Assembly: GCF_014066305.1 (NCBI RefSeq)
Contig: NW_023501045.1
Coordinates: forward strand, 307,501 to 371,500
Length of the DNA: 64,000 nucleotides
Reading direction: 5' to 3'
Source of the DNA: Letharia columbiana
Taxonomy: Eukaryota; Ascomycota; Lecanoromycetes; Lecanorales; Parmeliaceae
Shown: one piece after another, positions 55,822 through 64,000 of the stretch
Layout: each line of letters opens with the position of its first letter
Position numbering within the stretch: the stretch's first letter is position 1
Notes under the pieces: model-generated
The model's input: only the letters and a program-made list of their open reading frames with translations
Databases searched by the model: none
What the model was told of the DNA's origin: nothing
Position numbers and translations under genes: made by a program

Positions 55822-56984
55822 TCAATAATAATGATGGTATTTCAGCGCCCCAACTGGCAAGCAACCGGACCCTCTGGCAAACATCTTTTCCAAAATCGCT
55901 CGATCATTCATGCCTGGTATGGCAGCTTGACCGATAAACGCGGCCAGACCAGCCACATCTGGCCCATACGTCCGCAAATGATCCGGGCTGGTACCGTACT
56001 GCATGGCTGCTTGCATGAAAGAAGCCCCGAATTCTGCCCACATAACACAGTCCTGATAGTTGGTAACGCAAGGAGGACGTCGGAACTCTGTCTCAGGTGG
56101 TGAGCACTCTGTGTACATTCAGTGGGGATTTTCCCGCAAATAGGGTGCATACCAATAGTCCCAATCTTGCCCTCCATGAGATTTTCGAAGTTGAACCCGT
56201 AGCGACGCTCCGTCATGGCTTTCTCCCCATTCGAATCCTCAGAGACATTGGAGGGGTCCTCTTCTTTAGCATTCATCAGATGTATCAGAGACTCGATCGC
56301 AGTGCACTCTTGGATCCTTTGAAAACAAGATTCCAAATCGGGCAGGTGCTTGAGCTTTGGATTATCAATCCGATTGCTCCTGCACTCGCGATTTCCACGG
56401 CGTCCTGGAGGCAGCAAGACTTCGAACGCTTCTTCGAAATAGAGGATGCTTCTTGAGACATTCTTGACTTGTTCCAGAGTCCAGTTGCTGTATCCTGGGG
56501 ATACGTGGACGTGGGTACCGCATGTGACGTCACTCATGATCTCAGCGTAGCTCTCGATTATTTGGAAATGCAAATGCAGCTTCTGGCGCCATGAGCTTCC
56601 AGCTTCGTAGCGTATGATAGGTGATGCTAACTCGAGACCCCCTTGACCAATATAGATTAGCACGGCAGGGGGAAGAAGCCATGACTGCTCACATGGTCGC
56701 ATAGATGAGCAGCTCAAACGCTTACAATGATCTTCATCCGGGTCAATAGAAATCTCCTCCGCCACAGACCAGTATCGGGAGTTTGTAGGGTCTTCGCTCG
56801 CATGCCACGTATCAAATGCCATACGCATCTCGGGTTGGCCGGGTCTTTCCCTGACTTTGGTGTTGTAATGTCCGACCAGACCCTTGGCAAACTCTTCAAG
56901 AGAACCTTTGCACTGGTCTTGCATGTCAATTGCACAGAGTAGGACCTCAGTCTCTAGACCAATAAGCAGGGAGAGGACCGCCAT
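55822..56984 (-). CDS. Amidoligase-family protein B (three exons, 337 aa)
   Basis: Exons 56984-56726, 56641-56153 and 56087-55822 join in frame. The start is MAVLSLLIGLETEVLL, aligning with the GVEIEV strand of protein A, though here the motif is GLETEV. YWSVAEEISIDPDEDHWG, LELASPIIRYE (89-99), the HVHV motif in CGTHVHVSP (127-135), YGFNFENL and EFRRPPC (250 onward) follow in the same order as in protein A. Both intron positions are shared with protein A, so they are paralogues. An upstream frame extends the ORF, but without ATG. The C-terminus is shorter and less charged than in A. Likely ATP-dependent amide-bond formation; substrate unknown. Confidence 0.85.
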
Positions 56985-57418
56985 TGCGGGGCCAAGGAAT
57001 GGGAAATGACTGGAGAGACTGATGCCAATGAGTCTATCTTGGGGGAAGAAACCAAGAATTAGTGGCACGCTGAACTTTCATTGATGGCAATTGATCAAAT
57101 GTTCTGGTCGAAAATGGGGAACAATGTCATGATGAAATGTGATTTTGCGAGAAAGACCACAAAAATAATACAAACCACATACTCTCGTTGACGGAGACTG
57201 GTAGCACAATCTGGTTGAAAGTCCAGAAACCAGTGAACCTTAGGGAAAGTAGACGATGGAGTGTCGCAAATTAAGCTTTCATGGATAGAGATTGATTGCA
57301 TACAAAAACGCAGAATCCACCCTTTTAGAAGAAGGTGCGACCCTGTATACGGTAGGTTCACCATTGTAATTGGGTATTTAGCAAAGCATTGGCGGGTGAT
57401 TGAATTCATACCCGTAAT
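56985..57418. promoter_or_regulatory. Upstream region of amidoligase B
   Basis: 434 bases between the amidoligase B start and the stop of the next minus-strand gene. It lacks the duplicated leader element seen before amidoligase A. No gene. Confidence 0.4.
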
Positions 57419-58663
57419 TCACGTGTGCTCCTTTAACCGAAAAATCACTTCATCATCGGATGCCAGAATCAACGGCGGCTTTGGACCACCAGGCAACCTC
57501 TTTGTTCCTGGCTTGCCTTCAAGGATCTCCTCCTTCGTGCCCCAGTGCCACCATACGTCCCTCGCCCGTAGCCTTAGTTTATACTCGCCAGCGTCCATTC
57601 CCGCTCGAATTGCAATCGCATTCTTCAAGAAGTCAATCTCTTGCACTAGCGGGACACCTGGCTCCAGTGTCGTAAATTGCCGGCGCTGCCAGCCAACCTG
57701 CAAAACACATGTATAGCTTTCCTGTACCATCTCCTTTCCACAGGTCATGTGAGTAATGGAAAAGTTCTCAAGCGAGATCTTGGCACCGGTGCTGATGACA
57801 CGTGCATGGTTGTTTGACTGAGTGTGAGTAGGTGATATGTGGGGTTGGGATCCAAAAGAGATCATTGTCACTGGCTGATCTGCTGTGTTCGTGATTGAGA
57901 TTTCCAAGGTGGGTGTTGGGTCGCCTGACCTGTAGACGACAGGAGGAGAGAGGGCAAGGGAGATGTACACGGATGGCGGTACGGGTAGTGATTCCACGAC
58001 GGAGAAATCCCGGTGGCAGACTTGAGTCGCCACCATGGTTGCTGGCTCCGATGGAGGAAGTAGTTCCATGGGCACATCTTTGATAGCCAGCTCTCCCTGA
58101 GAGCCATATCGCCACCATGTCACGCCTAAATCGATGCTGGTGGTCTGAAGGCGATACCTGCAGCCTGGCTTGAGCAAGTGTTTGATGGTTTCCGAGATAC
58201 GCAGTGGAATAATCTTCTGCGCTTTCCTTCTTCCGCCAGATTCCCTGGTCAGCAAGGTCAAAACCCGATTCTTTGGCTGCGCTGACGGCGCGGATGTAGT
58301 AAGATTGTCATCTTCGGGCCTTAAGGTGACAAGGCTATCCTCATCTAGGTAGACAATATCGAAAGAATCACTGGGCTGCGTTGACAGAGTAGGCCTAGCA
58401 ATGCCTTCATCCTTAGATTTGAAGACAAATTTGCAGTCTGCATCCAGGTCGATCAATTCCAATAATCCATTGGTCAAAGCATGAGGAACATCCAGCAGTG
58501 ATCCGTTCAACAGTAGTGTTATAGATCGCCAACCACCGCCGTCCCCTCGAAACCTGTCCACTTCGAGTAACAGATCGAAAGGATTCGTGCCTGATAGATC
58601 GAATACCAGTGAGTGGCTAGGTTGTAAGTTGATCCTCAGCTTGACACATGGTGTCCCTTCCAT
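57419..58663 (-). CDS. Uncharacterised fungal protein (414 aa)
   Basis: Single exon from ATG 58663. It is rich in beta-strand-like segments: LRINLQPSHSLVFDLSGTNP, a central DVPMELLPPSEP region, and PTLEISITNTADQPVTMISF, which resembles an immunoglobulin-like or CARDB-like fold. It ends with a hydrophilic GTKRLPGGPKPPLILASDDE segment. A tryptophan-rich spot (VTWWRYGSQG; VWWHWGTKEE) may be a binding surface. No signal peptide, membrane segment or catalytic motif seen. Fungal relatives are probable, but I cannot name a family. Confidence 0.75.
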   Translation of the reverse strand: MEGTPCVKLRINLQPSHSLVFDLSGTNPFDLLLEVDRFRGDGGGWRSITLLLNGSLLDVPHALTNGLLELIDLDADCKFVFKSKDEGIARPTLSTQPSDSFDIVYLDEDSLVTLRPEDDNLTTSAPSAQPKNRVLTLLTRESGGRRKAQKIIPLRISETIKHLLKPGCRYRLQTTSIDLGVTWWRYGSQGELAIKDVPMELLPPSEPATMVATQVCHRDFSVVESLPVPPSVYISLALSPPVVYRSGDPTPTLEISITNTADQPVTMISFGSQPHISPTHTQSNNHARVISTGAKISLENFSITHMTCGKEMVQESYTCVLQVGWQRRQFTTLEPGVPLVQEIDFLKNAIAIRAGMDAGEYKLRLRARDVWWHWGTKEEILEGKPGTKRLPGGPKPPLILASDDEVIFRLKEHT

Positions 58664-58912
58664 ATACTATCTTGAAGTCACATAGCCCATGATGGTGTAG
58701 GTATACAAGTACACTAGGTATTCTGTCTGCGGCGCTTCACAAAACGGAGATGAGTCAAAGCAAGTGGCAAAACTCGATAAGTGAACCCTAACTTTTAGTG
58801 TCACGCTAATTCCTACCCCAATCATCCTGGCGCTTATCGGTCGGCAACATCAAGAGATCTTCGTGCCACCAATCTTTAAACAAAATCATCTGAAAAACGC
58901 AGAGTGCTCTTC

Positions 58913-58920
58913 TATATAAG
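58913..58920 (+). promoter_or_regulatory. TATA-like element before the MFS gene
   Basis: The TATATAAG-type box lies only 5-12 bases before the ATG. That is too close for a normal TATA-to-start spacing, so it may be coincidental or the start site may lie further downstream. Confidence 0.3.
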
Positions 58921-58924
58921 TGAG

Positions 58925-60493
58925 ATGACGAACGGATCAGATGAACGGTCGTCGCTGCTTCAAAATGGCCACGCCGAAGACCAACAGAATGAACCGGAGG
59001 TACGCTCCTAGCAACAATCTCTCACAACTCTGTATCTAATCAAGCCCAGATCATCGACTTCTCCAAAGAGGACGACGAAAACCCAAGGAATTGGCCTCGT
59101 CGGCGTAAATTCGTCAACGTAGCCATCATAGCTTTCATGGCCAGTAAGTAGCTGTCATCTGTAGCATCGCCAGCAGCGTCATGCTTATCAACGAAATCAA
59201 GTCCTATCACCTCTAGCCTCCAGTATGTTCACACCAGGGATATCGGAGATCGCGGTTGATCTCAACACGAGTGATGACACCGTTGTGGGAGCTACCACCG
59301 GCTTTGTTGTCTTTCTCGGCATTGGCCCTCTCATCCTAGCTCCACTCTCGGAGACGTTTGGGAGGCGGAAGCTGTACCTGGTCTGCTTCTCGATCTTTGC
59401 CTTACTTCAGATCCCGACTGCGTTGAGTCCGAATGTGGAAGCATTGATTGGGGTGAGGACGATCAGCGGTTTCTTTGGGAGCGTGGGCATTGCGAACGGG
59501 GGAGGCACCATCAGCGATATGTTCCATCCAAGCCAGAGAGCTGGAGTCTTCGGCTGGTACTTACTCGGTCCTCTGCTTGGCCCAACCCTTGGCCCTCTCT
59601 TCGGCGGTATCATAGTCCAGTACCTCGGCTGGCGTTGGATCTTCTGGATCCTGACTATTGTATGCAGCTTCAACACCGTAGTCGGGTTCTTTTTCCTTAA
59701 GGAAAGTTACGCTCCTGTCATTCTGGAAGCTCGCAAAAAGACCTATGAAGACTCGTCCGAGAGTGGAAGCAAGTCATACCGCATGGCCGGCCAAGACGAC
59801 CGACCCCTCCGGTCCAAACTGGCAAACTCAATGGCACGGCCGCTGCGCATCTTGTTTATGCAGCCGGTTGTATTTACTATGGCAGTGTATCAGGCTATCC
59901 TTTTCGGCACGACATACTCTCTGTATACGAACTTCCAAGCCATTTACGGCGAGCTCTATGGCTTCGACACAACTACCGTAGGGCTCATGTACCTGGGTCC
60001 TGGTCTTGGCTTTCTGACCGCCGTCTGGTTCATCGTCCCGAAGATTGATACCATCTACAACTACCTGGCCCGCAAAAACAACGTAGAAGCGAAACCAGAG
60101 TATCGACTGCCGCTGGCGAACATTGGCGCCGTGTTCATTCCGACGTCTCTGTTCGTATTCGCATGGACGGTCCAATACAAAGTGCATTTCGTGGTCCCCC
60201 TCATCTCGACCGTCTTTTTTGGGCTGGGCCAAATTACCATTTTGAATACATGCCAGAACTACTACATTGATTCGTTTCAACAGTATGCCGCGTCTGCTAT
60301 TGCTGCAGGTGCAGTATTCAGAAGCATTGTGGGTGGTATACTGCCGCTTGGAGCCTCTAAGCTCTTCGAGTCCTTGGGGTATGGCTGGGGGATCAGTATC
60401 TTTGCCTTCTTGAGCTTAGCGCTGAGTCCGGCACCATTGTTGTTCTTCTACTACGGCGAAGGCGTGAGAGAAAGGTTTGCTATAGAGTTGTGA
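58925..60493 (+). CDS. MFS transporter, DHA1-type (12-TM) drug:H+ antiporter (three exons, 481 aa)
   Basis: Exons 58925-58999, 59050-59143 and 59217-60493 join in frame. A hydrophilic start with NPRNWPRRRKFVNVAIIAFM leads into the first helix. Motif A is present as APLSETFGRRKLYL and motif C as GWYLLGPLLGPTLGPLFGG, both marks of 12-TM drug:H+ antiporters. A central loop (about 200-240) separates two six-helix halves. The last helix is ISIFAFLSLALSPAPLLFFY. Members export fungicides, toxins or polyamines across the plasma membrane. No biosynthetic cluster adjoins it. The start is the first ATG in frame. Confidence 0.9.
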
Positions 60494-61277
60494 GGCTGGT
60501 ATATCGAGCGGCTCACGAGAATGGAAATGGGAAACGGCGCGATTCTGATAAGTTTGCACTGGCAGGGGCATTTCGGTGCCTGGAGCATAGATGGAAGGCG
60601 GACATAGTGCTCTCATCCTATATATTTGATGTATAAAAACATCACTCGAAGCTGCACTAGTGTTATATGTCTACGCTGAGCCACTAATCAAGCCTCCCGA
60701 ATACGAGTCGACTTTTGTAGTGGGCAGAAAGGATTTGCGCCTCTGGGGGTTGTTGTGATCCGCGTACGCGGACGCCAGTGGGTATCCAGACTAGGATTAC
60801 AGGGGGGCTCAAAGAAAGGGCAGCAGCTGCGCTAGGGTCATTGAGGAGGTAAATGGCACTGGAATATTCGGGGCCTCAGCGATGACGGAAGGAAAGGAGG
60901 AAATTTGCATTGGCGGTATGGTGTATCCAACAATGCAAGTAGGGAACGGCGCGAGTAGTCTACACACTGCCTCGTATTGCTCTGAGACGTCATGGGACTT
61001 GATTGTTAGAGATACTCATTACTCGTACGCGTCGCACAGATCATAATGTTTCAGTATTATTTTGCTGCTGGGAAGGTGAATACAAATACGAGAGGGGAGA
61101 CGTGCTGCTAAGCCCTTGTTATCACACAACCATCGTCTCCAGTCAAGCTTCCTACCCTATCAAACAAAGCTTCCCTTCCTACAGTAAGCAATTTCACCTA
61201 CGAACGCACGAGCTACCAAAGTAAGTTGATCAAAGGTGAATACCGCTCGAGACAAGACGGCTAACACACCCCACCAG
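60494..61277. other. Intergenic and probable 5' UTR intron of the secreted-protein relic
   Basis: An intron-like element at about 61,219-61,277 (GTAAGT donor, GGCTAACAC branch, CACCAG end) lies directly before the secreted-protein ATG. Such leader introns are common in fungal genes. No other gene seen. Confidence 0.45.
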
Positions 61278-61682
61278 ATGCAATTCAAATAAATCATCCT
61301 CTCCGCACTCGTAGCCAGCTTATCCGCCGTCTCCGCCGCACCTGACGGTGTGACCTGCGACACGAGCGCCGCCAGCCCCAGCTACAGCAACTCTTCCGAC
61401 GCCATCATGCAGCTCATAGGCTGGGGTCCGGACGGAGATTGCACACAAGGCAACGACTCCGGCAGTTTTTGCAGCACCCTAGTCAACAGCGGCACGGCGG
61501 CGATCGCCATCTGCGGCAGGTCGTGTCTGGGGTGCAGCATACCGTGCAACCTGGTCGTCGTCTACGCCTGTGATATCCAGAATGTGTGCGTTCCGCCCCC
61601 GGCACCGGCGGGGGCTCTGCTCGGCGGGTCGTATTGGTCGAACGAGTATGGGTTGACGGTTGGGGTGATTCATTCCGAATAG
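61278..61682 (+). pseudogene. Small cysteine-rich secreted protein with a nonsense codon in the signal peptide
   Basis: From ATG 61278 the frame reads four codons (MQFK), then TAA (61290-61292), then IILSALVASLSAVSAAP, the rest of a clear signal peptide with an ASA-type cleavage site. The mature part of about 114 residues has nine or ten Cys (such as CTQGNDSGSFC, CGRSCLGCSIPC). That resembles small secreted cysteine-rich fungal proteins of unknown function. It ends at TAG 61682. The single stop would prevent secretion or expression. A sequencing error or use of a downstream start without a signal peptide cannot be excluded. Confidence 0.7.
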
Positions 61683-62958
61683 GGATTTTTGTATGTAACC
61701 CATGGCACTCTGCCAAGATGCGCACCTTTTGGTGGGCACATATCGACCAGAATACGAATGAGTCGGGCGGACAAAGGATGTTCAACGCATTATTAAAACA
61801 ACTTGCCTTGCAAAGTCTTGGCCGAACGCCAGTAGCAATCCTAGCCCTGCTCTCGGAAGACGGTTCTGTAGCATGGGACCCTAGAAGTACGCTTGGTCGG
61901 AGCATTTCTGGGGAGCGCATCGATTGAACTTGGGGAATACTATTGGGTCCTAGCAGGGGCAATGGGCCCCAAATTGGCTTCAGATCAGGCGCTGTTGGAA
62001 GCAGTATGTACCGTCCAGGCAGGCAACCGGGGGCAACCCTTCGGAGTCTTGCGTGCAGACCTCCGATGATTATGGCGATCGTTTCCGATTTCAGTGAATG
62101 CTGACCCCAGCCACCAAGAAGGAGCGCGCACATAATGGGTCTTGTACCGTCTGGTGGTCTACTTCTCCTGATTAGTTGTTGGTATGTTCTCGTCGGTTTC
62201 AGAGCGCTTAAGGTACTGTCGAAAGTTTGAGTTTGGTTGATGTTACACCAACTCCAAAGCTACCTTAATCACGGTTCTTTTAGGTACCTACCTCGCTTTC
62301 TCCTAGCATTAGTATCGAGAGGTCGTTGAAAGGACTCGCGTTCGTCAACAAGTCAGCTGCTGCGTACACCAGAGGCACCATCGCAACCCTTCTACCTCCA
62401 ATTCGAATCGTCCAAAGACCGACGACGAATGGAAATGGAAAGGCTTCAAAGCTTACCCATTCACCTGCCCCGCCAACTCCCAATCATTCCCTTTCCTCAC
62501 GACAACACGCCTTACTTCCCATCCATCCACCTCAAAACCCCCAAGCCTGATGAGCCGTCCACCCATTTGTCAACGCTCTCCGCCCAAGCCTGCCCACGAT
62601 CCCACATCTGATCCGTAAAATCTACTGTCAGGTCTCTCCGAACAAGTCGTCCCCGCTAGACCTTGCGAACATCCATCGTTGAAAAGCAGGAACCTGGTTT
62701 CATGTAAAACCGCGGGCACGGGCACAGATGAAACCGGAAGACGACTCGAAAGTGTGGTGTCACACTGCGACGCCTAAGATCTCTATATCATCTTCCATCA
62801 TGCTAGGCTTAAACTCGAATTTCAACCAAGAGTCTCAGAACTTGGGTAGGGTCGACAGAGGACGATATTCTCGACTCACACCATCTCTCTTCCATCCACG
62901 CCCATCAATCACCAAGCATGTTCATGACTAGCAGACATTTCTCCGCCCACACCTGCCT
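61683..62958. other. Intergenic, 1.3 kb
   Basis: No gene supported. C- and CCTCC-rich words occur near 62,500-62,560. Confidence 0.4.
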
Positions 62959-63886
62959 CTACCTCCCCCTCCGTCTCTCCCGCTCCGCCGCCTCCTCTGC
63001 CGTCTCATCCTCATCGCTAACATCGCTCTCCTCCCCGCCATCCCCACCCACCCCAACACCACCACCACTGCCTCCACTGCTGCCCTCATCCTCATCCTCA
63101 TCCTCATCCTCATCCTCATCCTCATCCTCATCCTCATCCTCATCGCTCCCCACCGCCCCGACGGCGCCGCCGAGCTCCCCGTAACACTGCGACCCCGGCT
63201 TCGCGTACAGCATCAGGGCGGAGGACTCGTCGAAGTGGTTGCCCTTGACGGTGGTGGCGTCGTCGAAGAGCAGGAGCAGCTCGGAGGCCTTCCAGCCCTT
63301 GGCGCGCTGGATGGTCTCCTTGACGGCCTCCATGGTGTCGCGGGGCTTGACTTCGATCATGAAGTAGGCGGGGCGGGTGCGGACTTCTGCGGAGAGGTTC
63401 GGAAGAGAGTGAGAAGGAGAGGAAGAAGAAGGGGTGGATGTACGTGTTCATGATCATCGTGCAGCAAGCGAGCATACTTCAAGGCATTATATAAGAAAAG
63501 AACCCGATGACTCCAAGTAAACGATGAACCTACCGAGCTGAAACGGGATCCAATCCGGAGGCGGGTACGTCCGGAGCAGGCCTATCTTGTGAACCTTGCC
63601 GTCCCCGGCGTCGCGCATGCCGTAGCTTTCCAGGTTCGCGCCGAGGTCTTGGAGCTGCTTGCCGCCCCAGCAGAGCTTCTGCTGGTAATGGAGGACGCCG
63701 TCCGCCGCCTCGACCTGCGCTTTGAGACTGGCGACCGTGTCCTGGGGCGAGATGTCGAGCTCGAGTTTGAGCGGGCGACCGCCGACTAGGGATTCGAGGG
63801 AGTTCAGTCAGTGAATCGGGGGAGGGGTGGGGGCAGGAAGGGTTTGGGTGGCAGGGTGATGTACGGTTCTTGACTAAGACTTTCAT
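62959..63886 (-). CDS. Protein with two ubiquitin-like domains and an acidic tail (three exons, 233 aa)
   Basis: Exons 63886-63865, 63785-63534 and 63386-62959 join in frame. The first ubiquitin-like fold (MKVLVKNLVGGRPLKLELDI, then DTVASLKAQVEAADGVLHYQ, LCWGGKQLQDLGANL) is followed by a linker. A second fold follows (FMIEVKPRDTMEAVKETIQR, AKGWKASELLLLFDDATTV, SSALMLYAKPG). Both show the beta-beta-alpha-beta order of ubiquitin-like domains. Neither ends in the Gly-Gly needed for conjugation, so it is probably an adaptor rather than a modifier. The tail contains a ten-fold Asp-Glu repeat from a (CTCATC) microsatellite, then a Gly-rich and a charged segment. Confidence 0.75.
63085..63144 (-). 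repeat. (CTCATC)10 coding microsatellite
   Basis: Ten perfect units encode ten Asp-Glu pairs in the tail of the ubiquitin-like protein on the minus strand. Copy number is probably variable between strains. Confidence 0.9.
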
Positions 63887-64000
63887 CTTTGTTGGGTTTT
63901 GTTCGTGGTTTTGTTCTTAGAGATGTTTCCGTTCCAGATTTTGGATTGAGGATGTGAAGGGCATAGTAATATATATAGTAGGGGGTCATACTCGTTGAAA

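Overview
The window reads as nuclear DNA of a filamentous ascomycete (Pezizomycotina). Genes lie on both strands, carry many short GT-AG introns of about 48 to 100 nt with CTAAC-type branch sites, and encode fungal families such as Cdc48, bS6m, Gcv3, a DUF2421/FUSC-type transporter, 2EXR proteins and fungal amidoligases. The 2EXR and amidoligase content would suit Leotiomycetes, but that placement is an inference. Exon coordinates were worked out by hand from splice consensus and reading-frame continuity.

Layout. Bases 1-15,500 hold the 3' end of a Pex11-like gene, a complete six-exon CDC48, a small acidic protein, a LIM-domain gene interrupted by TGA, a seven-exon secreted serine carboxypeptidase, a nuclear-looking lineage-specific protein and a short casein-kinase-1-like kinase. 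Bases 15,500-27,800 are gene-poor and full of debris: an aspartate-semialdehyde dehydrogenase fragment that stops exactly where the catalytic Cys belongs, pieces of a LAMMER-type kinase and an SNF2-like protein, an interstitial TTAGGG tract, and a relic amidoligase beside an AIG2-like gene. Bases 27,800-37,000 carry amidoligase A, a decayed alpha/beta hydrolase, a PQ-loop membrane protein, an unknown multi-pass protein and a zinc alcohol dehydrogenase.

The most striking feature lies at 38,217-38,444. It is a complete initiator tRNA-Met(CAT) whose 72-nt cloverleaf is split into exons of 7, 15, 20 and 30 nt by three introns. All three look like spliceosomal mRNA introns (GTCAGT or GTATGT donor, CTAAC branch, AG acceptor). 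None sits at the canonical tRNA position 37/38. A Pol III A box, B box and T-run terminator are present. A decayed partial copy at about 38.76 kb keeps an intron-sized gap at the same place as intron 3.

Bases 41,000-64,000 hold a 1071-aa transporter, a flavoprotein relic with four nonsense codons and no frameshift, two tandem 2EXR genes, a divergent pair of mitochondrial genes (GCV3, with a GC-AG intron, and MRPS6), a conserved nuclear-type protein, amidoligase B, an unknown protein, an MFS exporter, a cysteine-rich secreted-protein relic and a protein with two ubiquitin-like domains and an acidic tail. Housekeeping genes are intact while many accessory genes are decayed, which suggests a rapidly turning-over accessory region.
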